In this document: positions 1-12,626 of the stretch, one piece after another | Layout: the number at the start of each line of letters is the position of its first letter | Numbering within the stretch: the first letter of the stretch is position 1 | Source: Phaeotremella fagi | Taxonomy: Eukaryota > Basidiomycota > Tremellomycetes > Tremellales > Phaeotremellaceae | Direction of reading: 5' to 3' | DNA: 64,000 nt | Assembly: GCA_001599715.1 (NCBI GenBank) | Contig: BCHU01000005.1 | Coordinates: 1,426,001-1,490,000, forward strand | Program-made: the position numbers and the translations under genes | Notes under the pieces: model-generated | The model's database searches: none | What the model saw: the letters and a program-made list of their open reading frames with translations, nothing else | Told to the model about the DNA's origin: nothing

Positions 1-2483
1 GCAAGCCATACCAAAAGAATAAGCTCCAGTATCTGAAATGACACTATCCTCAGTCAAACTATGATCAAAACAATCAGTCACCTCACTCGTGAGAAGCAAT
101 CTCAACGAGACATACTCAAAAACCAACTCCCCCCTTCCCCAGACTAATTTCACATTCCAAGCAAAATCTTTTTCACCAATAACGTAGATCCTAACATTCG
201 ATTTCTTCCCCTCAGCATAAGAATAAGATGACGTAGACGATTTGCCTATCGAGAACTTGTATTGGGGGTTGTTCATGAATGTTGAATACCCCGGATGTCC
301 ACCTGCACTTCTTGTCGTTAACGAACCGTGTAACTGGAAATTTGTTATCAGTTTTTTGGAGATATGTTTATGACGTACTGTTTTGTCGAACGGCATGGAC
401 TGGTTGATCTTCTCTAGTGATAGTGTACATCCACTGGGTGCGTAGACGGATAAGCTGAAGCATGTTTGGTACAATCCATGGTCTCTCCCTGCGATGAACA
501 GCAGCTCTGTCTCCTCTTTGCGAAGTTGATATCGTATCTATATATATCTTCAGTGTTTGTCTCACAAATTTGAACATCAAATAACCTACCAAAGTATGCA
601 TGCCATTCGAATAAGGTGACTTTGAAGAGTTAGAATCACACATTTATCTTTCAAACATACCATTTCACCAGCCTGACTGGGTACTAAAGACGACCCTTTG
701 GGTGATTTACCATGTGTCTCAAAAACGTGCAAAGCCACATCTTCCAGTCGTCGATCTTTCGAAATAGAATGTTGTGAAAGTAACAGTAAAATCTCTGGGG
801 ACGTTGTTGAAGATTTGATCACCAACCGAAATCGTGGGTCAAGGACTGATCACAGTAAGTCAGACGAAACTGTGAACCAAAATGATAACTTACCATTCCC
901 ATTTACTTCGATGTTAGGTGTTGGTTTCGGCCAAGATCTGTTTATTTCAGTTCATGTCGTTTTATTGATAACTTACGAATGTCTCGTGGCTGATTTGGGG
1001 AATAAAGCTGGATCCCAATTTAAGTGGATTGTGCTGTATTCAGAACAAACTCTGTCCCAGCTCATAAAATAGGGTACGACCTTGGACGAAGAGGCAGTAC
1101 CACTCGATGATCCCGGATCAAAGATTTCCAACAACCTCTCTCCATCATCTTTTAAACCTGGAGCAGGATCAATTAAAGTCATAGAACCCAAATCAGGAAA
1201 GAAACTTGACTCACTTAAAACACCATACGCATGTGAGGGGATCAAATCCTCATGATCAACAGTCTCTCCAGTTCCAAGTGTAACAAGGACGAGACCCTTT
1301 TTCCAACCTTCCCAAATCCTTTTCCATTCCTTTTCCCTCTGAAACCCAGATTCCAGATTTAACCTCTCAGGAATCCAACCCGTTAACGCATAGATATCCC
1401 TAGATGGATCTGAACCTTTTATCGAATAACCACCCAAGGTTTTAAAATATGCTTTGACTGTTAATGGGAACCACGGTGGATTTGTGGTATTCGATTTTAG
1501 GGATAGATCTGTTATATCGATATCTGATGAGGAGGAGGATAAGGGACTGGGGAATGCTGTAGCGTGTAAAGGTTTATCGTCTATTTTGGATCGGGGGAGT
1601 AGGGAATCAATGATCACCTGAAGTATTAGTACTTCAGCGCATGGTCGAGCTCACATTCCGCCAAGCCCCGTTCAGTAGGAGTTTAACTATATGTTTTCCA
1701 TTCTCAGAGAACGAAGGTTGACCAGAGGTTGCTTGTGGGTATAGAGCATTTTGACCAAGCTACACAATCATAAGTCTTATGCAAATCTCCCTGCCCAGGT
1801 CGACACTCACTGTGGTCTTCCATTTCCTATTATGCTCTAAACAAACTCCTAACCCAGCTACCACCGAGCAATCAGCTCCTGGTCCTTGTCGCACCATCCA
1901 TCTCTTCTTATCATTATCATCCCCAACATCCCAATCAATCTTGTCAACGGCTTTCCAAACTGGATCCAATTTGATCTGTTCATCGGCCAATTCAGGTTGT
2001 TCATTATCCCTAAACACTGAACCGTCTCTATCCAATTTGAAATCAATTTCACCAGGTAATCTCCATATCTCCGTACTGATTCCATTAAGGTTCCCACCTT
2101 CCCGAATGACTTTTCCTTCTTCACCTTCATCTTCTGTGATTTTACCGACCGTGCCCCCTAATTCTGTTATCCTTTTCTTGACTTTTTCAGCTCTTTCCAA
2201 AACCAATCTCCATTTCTTGGTTACAGCTGTTTTTTCGTGTGGTGGGACTAGAGATGAAGAGAGGAGATGTGAATAGGTGGTTGCTGAGGATACATAGGCT
2301 GTGAAAGCTTTTTGAAGAGTTGGGAGAGGTGATGCGTTGTGTGGAAGAGTCGGAAGAGTTGTTTCGATCGATATTGCTTTTGTAGCTAGGTCCTGGTGTG
2401 GTTTTAGTGGGTAGCTGATGTGTGAATGAACGTTTACTCACTGTAGCTATCTTTATACCTTGCTGATAGGTAGTGAAGGACAT
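1..2483 (-). CDS. RIM13: Rim13/PalB-type calpain-like cysteine protease (3' end cut by window)
   Basis: Calpain-7-like protease of the Rim101 alkaline-pH signalling pathway. In fungi it is recruited through ESCRT-III and processes Rim101/PacC. The first exon encodes MSFTTYQQGIKIAT, followed by a helical region resembling an MIT domain (KAFTAYVSSATTYSHLL). The catalytic core is visible: Cys in QGPGADCSVVAGL (about 1880), His in LIPSHAYGVL (about 1230) and Asn in the last core motif HLNWDPALF (about 1000). After that a C2-like beta domain reads VIKSSTTSPEILLLLSQHSI and DVALHVFETHGK (710-825). Introns interrupt the coding sequence near 1617-1660 (GTGAGC...TTCAG), 1759-1810 and 2395-2441. Start chosen at the ATG at 2483, the first ATG in frame with the MIT-like exon. 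The C-terminus lies left of base 1. Divergent from the glucosidase gene, with 311 bp between start codons. Family assignment is strong; exact exon ends in 1-900 are uncertain. Confidence 0.88.
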
Positions 2484-2794
2484 GAGAAAACGGATGAAGG
2501 GATGAGGAGATGAGGATGTATGGATGGAAGAAATCTATTCCTATTCTTATTCAGTGTGCAGTGTCTTATAGCTGTGCCGCATTCGAACTTGTCAACATCT
2601 ATGTATATGCTTAAATATCGGATGAATACCACGTGTCATGACACAAAGTGGAACCACTTCAAGCGCAGCTCCATCTCAGAGCTGGACTCCTATACATAAT
2701 CTTTATCTTCTTATTCTCCTTCTTGTTCTTCTTCATTCTTCTTATTCATTACATACTACATATCAATCATATAAATAGTCCACATCCTTAGACA
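2484..2794. promoter_or_regulatory. Divergent promoter, RIM13 / steryl glucosidase
   Basis: 311 bp between two start codons. It is pyrimidine-rich on the + strand just before 2795 (about 2698-2760, CTTCTT repeats), typical of fungal core promoters. CACGTG-like ACCACGTGTCATGACA at about 2627 contains an E-box core. No gene seen. Confidence 0.5.
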
Positions 2795-5671
2795 ATGTCA
2801 CCCCCTTCAAAAATATCACCAGTAACCTCAAATCCAGTTCCAGACCACTACATTCATTCTTCCGCACTTCATTTCCAAGACACAAACGGTCGATCACTTT
2901 TATTAAGAGGTGTAAACTTCTCAGGTTCATCGAAAGCACCAATAAATTCCCCCAGTCATATCCAGGATAGATTCTGGGAAGACGCTGAAGAAGGGAAATT
3001 GAGTTTTATCGGTAGACCATTGAATTTAGATGACGGTAGTGCGGATGTACGTTTCGATTCTTATTATATCAGGTTGCGTGGGACCGTGGATGCTGACTTA
3101 AGATTCAGATCCATTTAGCACGTCTGAGGGCTTGGGGATATAATCTGTTGAGATTCGTTTTCACTTGGGAAGCTATTGAACATGCTGGACCGTGAGTTTT
3201 ATATCCGGCGATCGATGCTTAACTTTAATAGGGGGAAATATGATATGGCATTCATCGATTACCTCATACAAGTGTTGTACAAAGTTAAAGAATATGGATT
3301 CAGAGTTTACATGGATCCCCATCAGGACGTTGTAAGTTGAATGATAGTACAAGATACATCAGCTCAACTTTACCTTTATTAGTGGTCTCGATTTTCCGGA
3401 GGATCAGGAGCACCCATTTGGACTTTATATGCCTGTGGTATAGATCCACAAGCAATCGTCCCAACATACTCAGCACTAGTTCATTGTGACTACCCTTCCA
3501 AGGAAGATTCAAAACCGTCCGAATTCCCAGCGATGATCTGGGCAACAAATTATACCCGACTGCTCTGTCAAACGGTTTTCACCCTTTTCTTCGCTGGTAA
3601 AACCTACGCACCCAAATGTATAATAGACGGTATAAATATACAAGATTACCTACAGAATCATTACATCGACGCTGTCGGTCTGTTAGCTAGAAAAATTGGA
3701 GAAGCCGGTGGACTGTTCGATGAATGTATAATAGGTTGGGATAGTCTGAATGAACCAGGTGACGGATACATTGGACTCGATGATTTGGGTATCATGCCCA
3801 AGAATCAACCATTGAAAAAGGGTCCTAGTCCAACTCCATTCGAAGGAATGAGATTAGGTATGGGTGAAGCTGTCGAGGTTGCTGTTTGGGATTTTGGATC
3901 CATGGGACCTAAAAACGCTGGAACCAAGGTTATCGATCCGGCTGGACAGAGATTATGGTTAAAGCCTGAAGATGAAGCTACGAGAGGAGGTGGGAAGTGG
4001 GGTTGGACACGTGGAGATTCATGGGATGTCGGTACATGCAGTAAGTTTTGGGTTTGTCCGGTGAAGAAGCCCTTCTGACGAATATACAGTTTGGGCTCAA
4101 CATGGTGTTTGGGATACAAAAACTTCGACATTACTTAGACCCAATTATTTCAAAGCTACACCAGAAAACCCCGAGGAGCCAATAGAATTCGTAGACGACT
4201 TCTGGCGAATCCATTGGTTATCATACGCAAGTACGATCAGATTACACCATCCAGAAGCGATCCATTTCATCCAAGCACCGGTATTCAAACAACCACCAAA
4301 AGTACCGGAATCATTCTTGATGAAACGAGCATGTACCTCACCACATTATTATGATGGATTGACGTTGATGACTAAACATTGGAATTGGTTTAATGCAGAT
4401 GCGTTAGGTCTTTTACGGGGGAAATATTGGAATGTCGTTCAAGCTATCCGAGTTGGGGAGGGCGCCATTCGTAAATGTATTCAAGATCAATTGGGTATAC
4501 TTCAACAAGATACCCAGGATGTTCTGGGTGACTATCCAACTCTCATCGGTGAGATCGGTTGTCCTTACGATATGGTACGTGTTTCAGTCTTGGGGTCAAA
4601 TATCGGGACTAACATGAAACAGGACGACAAAAGGGCTTACGGTTTTGTTGATGGCGGTAAAGGAGAAGGAGATTTCTCCAGTCAACAAAAAGCTTGGGAC
4701 TGCTCATTGAACGCGGCGGATGGACCTAATTGTTTGAACTGGACGTTGTGGACCTATGTCCCTGACAATTCACATGAATGGGGTGATCTATGGTGGGTAA
4801 TTGTCATCAAACGTAACTGACAATCAGGAACGGCGAAGATCTATCAATCTGGAGTCAAGATAACACGGATATGCCAAATTACGATGACGAGATCAACGAT
4901 TCAAGATTAAGTTTGACACCTAATGATCCAGATTCCTCGGTATCATCCTCAGCAACCCTAGCAGTTCCAACTCAATCTTCCAAGGTATCAAAAATCCTAT
5001 CTGGCGAAAGCATAACTCCATCACTTATTCTGAACGGTGCTAGGGCGGTCTCAGCTTTCTGTCGACCGTATCCAACAGCAACAGTCGGTATCCCAGTCAG
5101 AATGGATTTCGACATTTCAACATCGATATTCAAATACACCGTCCAAGTTCGACCTGACGATATCAGTTCTGAAGAGGTGTTTACGGAGATTTATCTCCCT
5201 TTCGTCCATTATGCCGAATCTCTGGTTGAAGATAAATCGACGAAATCATCTAACAAGAATCGATATGCAGAATCGACAAATTCATCATCGACAAATTTCG
5301 GTTCAAAAGCGTCGTTGATCCATCAAACCAACAGAAATCAAATACCAACCGAAGACGAGGATACCGATAAAGAGGAAACACTAAAGAACATGACGGAAAC
5401 TTCATCAGAGGATTCTCGATCACCGACGCCCACCCCCACCCCCACATCAAAATTGAAACTCTCGATAGAAGTGAAATTGACTCAAGGACGCTACGAAATC
5501 TCTGGACAGACTTTGAGATGGTATTACCCGACGCCAAGCGTCGCGGACGGTAACAAGAGTTATACGATTGAAATCCAGAGATCGGGCGGGGTGGTTAGAC
5601 ACGAGAATGCTTATGTTCAAACTGGTTCTTGGGCTGAAGTATGTCCTCCGGGTGGTTGTGTTATCGCTTAG
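2795..5671 (+). CDS. EGH1: GH5 steryl beta-glucosidase / endoglycoceramidase-related protein (EGH1/EGCrP2/Sgl1 type)
   Basis: Hydrolyses ergosteryl beta-glucoside; members of this group can also act on glucosylceramide. Seven exons join to about 863 residues. Introns are 3047-3108, 3192-3231, 3332-3382, 4041-4089, 4575-4622 and 4793-4827, all GT-AG. The order of blocks follows the yeast Egh1 family closely: [13 protein letters not shown] near the N-terminus, [48 protein letters not shown] with the acid/base Glu in the NEP motif, [10 protein letters not shown], and [16 protein letters not shown] with the candidate nucleophile Glu. The C-terminal quarter is a Ser/Thr-rich linker followed by a beta-sandwich ending GGCVIA. 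No signal peptide, consistent with a cytosolic enzyme. The choice between EGCrP1 and EGCrP2 rests on resemblance to the yeast protein and is an inference. Confidence 0.92.
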
Positions 5672-6191
5672 ATATCTTGAGTTAAACGTTTTGATCTGAC
5701 AGTAATGATAGATTTATCGATTACTTGGTCAACTTAGATGATGGTTTGGATGTTTTGAGCGTGTTACGTGATTCGTGGTGATTTGAATTTGTTTTGTATC
5801 GGTACCTATGTTTCTTTTATTCTAAGTTTTTGTTTTCTTTTGTTTTGTACGCGCAGAGATTGATGTTAACGATATACGATCTTTATTTGGGTGTCATTTT
5901 ACATTTCACATGATGGACTGCTGTTGTCAATATAAAACTAACTACACATATGATTTCAAGTACTGTACAAACGGTCGTTTGTTGGTACGACTTTTCAATC
6001 ACTCCAGCTTAAAAGATTTGATAGATAATATCAAACATGTTTGATCCAGAGATTACACTCTACCGGAATATCAATTTCCTCGGCAAGAGCAACAATTGTG
6101 TGTTTTCGAAGTCATAGTTGAACGCAGTTGTATAAATCCAAAAGATCTCGTCAGACGAACGACTAAGATCTAGAAACCCAGATGAAAAAGG
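5672..6191. other. Convergent 3' intergenic region
   Basis: 520 bp between the stops of two convergent genes. AT-rich, T-rich tracts at 5790-5850 suit 3' UTR and polyadenylation. No open frame with protein-like content and no RNA gene seen. Confidence 0.6.
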
Positions 6192-9089
6192 TTATTCGGA
6201 AGGGAAAACCAAATTCTTTTCCTTGATCAAACGTAATTTCTCGTCTCTCTTGATTTCCTTCAATCGATTTTTCTCTTCGCTTTTCAATATCTTCAATCGG
6301 AGACTCTGGACAATGATGATTCTGTTAACAACCTTTTACTACTTCAGAGTGCGAATGGACTTACAGCTGCACCATGACTCGCTGCACAACTTTATCTTCG
6401 TTAGCCCATTTTAAGAAAGTATTTGCTTACAGATACGACGATAACTATTTCATCTTTTCAGTCTCGTTTGAGGATTAAGTCACAAGCTAAAACTCACCTG
6501 TCCAGCAGTCAACCCATTCAAATCAATTTTCTTACCAAACATCGTAACATGCTTAGAATCATCAACACCATCTATTCCCTTGATTTTCAGAAACAATTGA
6601 ATCTGTTTATCACTAGCTCGACGTGATCGCCAAGGCGCATATCGTGATAACCTTTAAAAAAAAAATCAATTACTTAAAAAACATTTTCCCGTATACAGTG
6701 GAAAGTGACTTACTGTCGTGACATGTTCCTACCTAATCTATTTTCAGCGAATTTGTCACCAATCATAAATGCTCTTTCTAGATTTTCGGATAATGAGATA
6801 ACTCGAGTTTTCCTGTAACGGACTTTATAGGCTGCTACTAATTCTTCTGGTAGTTTTTGTCTGAAATTTATGGAATATGGTGAGGAGGGGTCCAGGGATT
6901 GATCGATGACTAATTCACCCGTGGCTAGCTTCGTCAGCTTTCACTAGATTATAAAAAGGAAGTTTCAACGGACTGAATAGCTCCAAGACGTATCGTTGAT
7001 TTCCACAATATACCTATAAAGCATTAGAAAATCATGAGATACACATTTACCTACCCAAGCGTTGGGCGATACTTTCGCCATTACAGGTTCGGTATCTGAA
7101 GAAATTTCAAATGGATCCTCTTCATCATGGAAAGTGACATTGAAATCAGAATTCTCATCCATTTTTCGGTCTTTGGATTTATCTGTAACGATCATTTAGC
7201 CAAAGAGAACGTTCTTCAAGTTCACTAAATTCACCTGGAGCTCCTGATTCAGATGACGTTTCTTTTCGTTCTACCACTTCTAAATCGTCATGTGATAATC
7301 CCCATAATGTTGGTGATACCAACATCCCATTCGCTCGGGACATGGTATCAACCATATCTATAATCAAACAATCCTCTTTACCAGTCACAGGAGATAGTCG
7401 AAGTCCTCTACCAACCTTAGCTCTTAATCAATATAAAAACAAATGATGGAAGTGAAGGAAAACAGACCATCTGCATCAGTAGATTTTTACTTTTCGTCGG
7501 TCTAGCGAGGATGATACAATCAATCTAAAGACGTCAGTCATACCCTGTTCAATGTAGTAACACACCTCCGGGATATCGGTCCCTTCTGTCAACACCTCAC
7601 AATTACATAAAACCGAGAACTCCCCTTGACCAAATTGTTTTATAGTATTTCTACGCACTTTAGAATCAGATTGAGAAGATACAGATCGAGCGTCAATACC
7701 GGCATCTCGAAATGCTTGTGTGAGCTGGGCGACGTGATTCAAATCCACACAAAAAATTAGAGTCGATCGTCGATCCTCTACAAAGATTTCAGTTGTATTC
7801 GCTGAGATACACCAAATCGTTATTGCTTACCGGCACGATGAAGATATGTCCTAACGACCAACTCGTTGATTTCAGGTGTGTTCACATGATCTGCTAAAGT
7901 TGATATTCTATAATCTCCTTGAGAATTTTCTTCGACCGAATTTAGATCTAGATCACATTCCAATCGTATTGATTTGGCCGGGGCCAACCTTGATACAGCA
8001 AGTAAGCACTCTACAGGGGGTATAATAGACTTACCATCCATCTTGTAGCATTGTTGAAATTTCTCGATGAAACACTATTTCTTGATATACTGCTCCTAAA
8101 GCCAGATGATCGTTCCGACTGAACGTTGCACTGAACCCAATGATTGGGACTTTGTAACCGTGTTTCTCTCTATGAGATGTTAATCTTCATCTTAACAATG
8201 GATGACGAGACGTACTCAGTCACAGAGATTACTGATGGTAATTGTATCTCGTCATTGAAATAATGCAATAGTCGCAAGTAGCTGTAGTAAAATGTGTCAT
8301 CATCAGCAGCAATACCAATTTGTATAAATCATTTGGAGACTTACGAATATGCCGCCGAGTGATGAGCTTCATCAACGATAACTAATTTGAACTTTGATGG
8401 ATCAAATTTTTGCAATCGATCGGAATTATTCAAAGTTTGATATGTAGCAATGGTACTACGAAAATCAGTCCAAATCGACCACTAGAGAAGAAAAAATAAC
8501 CCCACATATCCGCTCTCCCAGAAGCTACTCTCGTTGCTTGTTCTACCTCGACACTCCATCCAGGTAGTAAACGTTTAGCAGCTTTCTCAGCTTGACTAGC
8601 CAATTCAACACTACCAACTAGAATCAACGTTTTTCCTCTATCATCTGGGTTATTCGATGGTGCTAGAACTTTTGGAATTAGGTTCATGAACATTGTAGTC
8701 TTCCCACTTCCTGTTGGCGAAGATACTCCTAGTCTAGTTAAACCTCGAGATAATGCTTCCAGACAATTCTCGATGGCTTTCTGTTGATATGGTCGAAGGA
8801 CGAGGGGTGATGACGGGGTGTGAAGTTCCAGGATATTCAAAGTCTTGTCATTCTCTGATTGACTGACAGGTTTGGCCGTGCCACTGAGACCTTTGACCAA
8901 TGAAGACAAAGTCCATGACCTGGATTGAAATTTTGGAAAAGATCTGTGAATTGGGAGATTGATGATGTTTGGTGATATCCTGGACCATGTTGAGTTCGAC
9001 AAATATCTTGTAGCTTTTAAGGAGTAGCTTGCTGATCTTGAGATCATTGTCACATACTTTGTCGTTACCGTATATAGCTTTGTCGTCAT
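6192..9089 (-). CDS. IRC3: Irc3-like mitochondrial DEAH-box DNA helicase
   Basis: Superfamily 2 helicase of the Irc3 type, which in yeast maintains mitochondrial DNA by remodelling branched DNA. Motifs in order on the minus strand: Q-like LVLRPYQQKAIENC (about 8790), Walker A SPTGSGKT (about 8730), motif II LVIVDEAHHSAAY (about 8370), helicase C block LCNCEVLTEGTDIPEV (about 7570), and motif VI VGRGLRLSP (about 7400). The N-terminus is basic and Ser-rich (TMISRSASYSLKATRYLSNSTWSR), as expected for a mitochondrial presequence. I chose the ATG at 9089; 9047 is almost as good, and 9224 would leave only 13 bp before the divergent gene. The C-terminus ends KEKNLVFPSE, stop at 6192. At least ten short introns; several exon ends in 6400-7200 are approximate. 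Confidence 0.85.
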
Positions 9090-9237
9090 CAAAACAGGTC
9101 TTAACGTCGAGGAACTGTAGCAACCATGAAGCGGGGCTCCATGTAAACAAGATATAATCACCGTGGGAAAGTATAGCGCGTATCTAAATGACCACGAATA
9201 GTTCATCAATTTCAACGACCACAACCAAGCAATTTCA
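9090..9237. promoter_or_regulatory. Short divergent promoter, IRC3 / dynactin p62
   Basis: About 150-190 bp separate the two start codons, so both genes must share this sequence for initiation. No TATA box is obvious, in keeping with housekeeping genes. Confidence 0.45.
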
Positions 9238-11165
9238 ATGACTATAAATTATCATTGCCCTCATCTGGAGCAACCGAATTGTCCATATCCACCTTCTTCA
9301 CCATCCTCAAGCTCGTCACTGTCTCCGCTTACCTCTTTGTATTTCTGCGAAGAATGCGACGCTGTTCGTTGCGATCAATGCGTTGCTATCGAAGTCGCTA
9401 GTTATTACTGTCCAAACTGTCTCTTCGATGTACCTAGTGCAAACGTCAGAGCAGACAAAAACAGGTCAGCCGGAACTAAGTAGGTATGCTTCTTCAAGCT
9501 GACAATCCCCGTTAGATGTGCTCGATCCTGCTTTGCTTGCCCGCTTTGCTCGTCATCACTGTCGATTGTTCCGTCTGATCCAGTAGCTCTACCAGACGAT
9601 ACCAGCTCTACAAATAATCAACCTGGTGCTCCTTATCTCCTGTCTTGTCCTGGATGTAAATGGAGTAGTAAAGAGGTAGGCTGGGAATTTGAAAAACCGA
9701 CTGGTTTAGCATGTGCGTTAATTCATATATACCATGTTCAATCAATACTAACCAGTGTAACATAGTACAACTCCAGAAGATTGATACACAACCAGAAAAA
9801 CTGCAAACGGAATTCGACAATCTGAAAGATCATCTCGAATCATACATGACAGCCAATTCTGTCTCAGCACAACCTACTCGAACACCAGCTAGAAATCCCT
9901 CCAGACATATCTCGCATCTCACGCAGATGGCTTCGAAAGCTTTACAAAGAGAAATTCCTAGTATGGCAGCTAGCTCTGCACGTAATGTGTTTTCTAGAGG
10001 TAAACGCGGGGATCCCAGTGGAGAGACCCAGAAACTCCGTTGGGATGATATCAAAAGCTATGACACGAAGGAGGATTGGAAGTCCGCAGCTGCGGTCAGT
10101 CAAAACTCTTCAAATGGGATAGATGAACCTGTAGCAGCTCTAGAATCAAGATGGATGAACAGTTGGGATACAGAAAGGTCAAGGCGGTAAGTAGTTTAAT
10201 TGTGTTCTTTTATCATCAATGACCAACTTGAACAGATCAATCCTACCACCACGTATACCTCTTCAACCGAAATTGACCAAACGATGTCCTCATCCTACAT
10301 GTCGGCACCTTCTCATTCAACCAGATTCTAAAAGCGCACGAATGAAGATCAAGATGGTAGCTGTAAATTATTTACCTGCTGTAGAAATTGGTCGACGAAG
10401 ACGACGAACCACCAGCGGCGATTTAGATTGTCTAACGGAAGAAGAACAGGAGAGACGACGAAAAGAGAGAAGAAGAACGAGAGGTGGACTTCGGGATGAG
10501 GAGGATGAAAGTTTGTCAAAGCCGCTTGTTAAAGGTGAAACGGTGAGTGAACAATACAAGCTTCCACTGAACGATACAGTACACTTTCCAATTGGCTTTC
10601 ACGAACCCTCTGTTTGATCCGATTCAAATCAAATTATCCCAAGCACCACCTTCCAAATCTGATAAACCAGGGAATGTACTCAACATACTAACTCCGCATT
10701 TTACTGTGGCAGCCATGAAAGATGCTTGGGCATATGATGAGGAGGAAGATGAAGATGATGGGAAAGACGATGGGATTGTTGGTTCAGATGGTGATCCATC
10801 GAGTTTGAGTAGGAGATCGAGATTAAGTGTTATTGGTTCTGTGGGAGCTAGTGGTTCGATACGAGGTGCAAAGGGAAAGGAAAGTGGGGTGGAGAAGAAG
10901 GGGAACGTTAGTAAAGTTGGAATAGAGGTTGAGGTTGGGAATGATGCGGGAAAGGTTGAGGTGAGTTGGGCAACGGCTACCAAGATTATTTCTAACTCCT
11001 GCATGCTATTAGTTCGATGTGGAAGTTCGCTATACGTATAAAGCTGAGGATGGTCCTGCAGAGCCATCTGATGGGAAGATTAAAGATGACAGTCATAAAG
11101 GAGAGTACAAGACTTTTGTATTTTGGATAAGGTTGGATTTGGGGACTGTGATGTTGGCGGGATAA
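9238..11165 (+). CDS. Dynactin p62 subunit (DCTN4 family)
   Basis: Subunit of the pointed-end complex of dynactin, the dynein cofactor. The N-terminal cysteine cluster characteristic of p62 is complete after splicing: YFCEECDAVRCDQC, YYCPNCLFDVPSANVRADKN, then across an intron RCARSCFACPLC and YLLSCPGCKWSSKEVGW. A coiled-coil-like stretch follows (LQLQKIDTQPEKLQTEFDNLKDHLESYM). Next come PPRIPLQPKLTKRCP and CRHLLIQPDSKSARMKIKMV, which match the conserved middle of p62. The C-terminus reads EYKTFVFWIRLDLGTVMLAG, stop at 11163-11165. Introns are visible near 9467-9515, 9712-9768, 10187-10235, about 10543-10579 and about 10962-11010. A charged, acidic, low-complexity insert lies at about 10720-10950. 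Role in nuclear migration and transport is from the family. Confidence 0.92.
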
Positions 11166-11473
11166 GTATGTCACTTTTGATATCTGCATACTTGATTGAT
11201 GCATTTGTGCACTATCGTCTCTATCGTCGCAACTTAAGAGGTAGACGGCGTTTCACATACAGTACTCGTACAGCATAGCACAACGAACGCAATGTGGCGA
11301 CCTCCTTTTACAAGTGCTTAGAGTGTTCCACAAAGGATTGCCCTTCCATTCATTATCCATCAGAAAGGAAAGTTGCCGGTACAAATAAGCTGAATTATCT
11401 TACTATTGTCTTTATCTTCAACAACCAACTTTAAATACTCAACTCAATATCAAACAAGTTTTTAAACAGAAAC
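11166..11473. other. Intergenic region before the 168-residue gene
   Basis: 308 bp. TTTAAATA near 11432 and a CT/CA-rich stretch before 11474 suit a promoter. No gene or repeat recognised. Confidence 0.45.
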
Positions 11474-11980
11474 ATGTCCAAACAAACTACTCAAACAAAC
11501 GACCCCTCAGATACAGAAATTCTCGCTAAAGCTGGCGAAATCCTCGCTAAAGCAGCTGCGATCGCTCAAGAATACGACGGCAAGACCTTGTCAGAGAGGA
11601 TCGCCGATGGTTCAATCGATAATCTCCCCGAGACTGTCCATGCTCGAACGGATCAGATCCTTTCACAACATCCCGATCCAACGGTTGCAGCTCGATTCCC
11701 CCGCGACTCATCATCGATCCTCAGTACCAGTACTGCCACCCATCTTTCCACCGACGCAACTGAAATCGATAGACAACATAAGGCGAAGGTAGCAGAGAGA
11801 TTCAACGATGGCTGTTCCTCCACTATCAGCCAAATCATCGATGCTCAAACGGCTGAGATCATTCGACAACACAACGAAATGGTACAACAGCTCAATGAGG
11901 GGGAAACAGAGAGATCCCTCAGTGATGGTGGTGTTGAGAATTCAACTGATGGTGGTAGAGCCGATGGTAATGGTAAGTAG
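11474..11980 (+). CDS. Uncharacterised 168-residue protein with imperfect internal repeats
   Basis: Single uninterrupted frame with a good yeast-type context (AAACATGTCC). I do not recognise it. Residues 16-27 contain the direct repeat EILAKAGEILAKA. The rest is three imperfect units of about 33 residues. Each ends in a helical motif with I-x-x-Q-H (TDQILSQHPDPTV, ATEIDRQHKAKV, TAEIIRQHNEMV), followed by AARF/AERF/QQLN-type starts. No signal peptide, membrane span or cysteine pair, so probably cytosolic and mostly helical. The tail is Gly/Ser/Asp-rich. It lies at the left end of the accessory stretch but does not resemble the small family next to it. Confidence 0.62.
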   Translation: MSKQTTQTNDPSDTEILAKAGEILAKAAAIAQEYDGKTLSERIADGSIDNLPETVHARTDQILSQHPDPTVAARFPRDSSSILSTSTATHLSTDATEIDRQHKAKVAERFNDGCSSTISQIIDAQTAEIIRQHNEMVQQLNEGETERSLSDGGVENSTDGGRADGNGK

Positions 11981-12380
11981 CGTGGTAGTGTTTGCAAGGT
12001 TCTCTTAGTAGGGGGATGAAATGGTTGAAAGAGGGAATATAGGCCTGTAGTGATGAGTAACAGATATATGCATTAAAGATTGAGGGATGACTTCATGTGA
12101 TGAACAATTTCATTGCACTGACAGCTATCATTTGTACTTATCCCTACTCCCCGCTTTACGTGCACTCTCTCTTGAAAATAAGACAACCTGATCACACTAG
12201 GTGAAAGTGATATTCCAAAAAGGGTGATGTCTTCCAAACTAAGAACATGGAAGGCTAGAGCAACAAAATGAGGTCAGTAGTATTATTTTCCGCTTCTCTC
12301 CAGTACGAATACTGTATTTCGTCATTGATCATCGGGAAAAAGTTTCCTTCAAGTCCTGATAATCCATGTAACACTTTATC

Positions 12381-12419
12381 GTAGTCATCTAATTCAAACC
12401 GTCTTCTAGCGTGAAACAT
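12381..12419 (+). repeat. Upstream element B, copy 1
   Basis: ATCTAATTCA, short spacer, then TTCTAGCGTGAAACAT. It matches copies at 12591-12626, 18037-18071 and, weaker, 18256-18288. All are upstream of small-family genes. Confidence 0.65.
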
Positions 12420-12530
12420 ATCAAGTTATCCCGAAAAAATTCATCGGAGGTGCTATCTTTTGTACTTCGTCATTCGTTGGCTATAAAAGACATTGCAATT
12501 TGACTAAATAATCAAAATCAAACATGGGTG

Positions 12531-12550
12531 TCCTTTATAATCCGTCATTC
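12531..12550 (+). repeat. Upstream element A (CCTTT...CGTCATTC), copy 1
   Basis: TCCTTTATAATCCGTCATTC. It differs at two positions from 18181-18200, which precedes the second family member. Both resemble the CCTTT..CTACGTCA boxes upstream of the minus-strand members. Confidence 0.65.
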
Positions 12551-12590
12551 ACGTAAAAACTCTTTTATTCAACTTCTGATGAGACACCGA

Positions 12591-12626
12591 GTCTTCTAAT
12601 TCAAATTGCCTTCTAGCGTGAAACAT
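12591..12626 (+). repeat. Upstream element B, copy 2
   Basis: GTCTTCTAATTCA, a seven-base spacer, and TTCTAGCGTGAAACAT. It lies 41 bases downstream of element A, the same order as before 18501. Confidence 0.65.

Noticed and set aside
698..1072. Plus-strand open frame opposite RIM13
   Set aside because: The minus strand here encodes conserved calpain sequence; the plus frame is a shadow.
2187..2483. Continuous 98-codon reading of the first RIM13 ORF
   Set aside because: A GTGAGT...CACCAG intron after GIKIAT gives a better MIT-like N-terminus in another frame.
5420..5450. CCCACCCCCACCCCC microsatellite in the glucosidase gene
   Set aside because: It encodes a short Pro-Thr linker in an already disordered region; ordinary low complexity.
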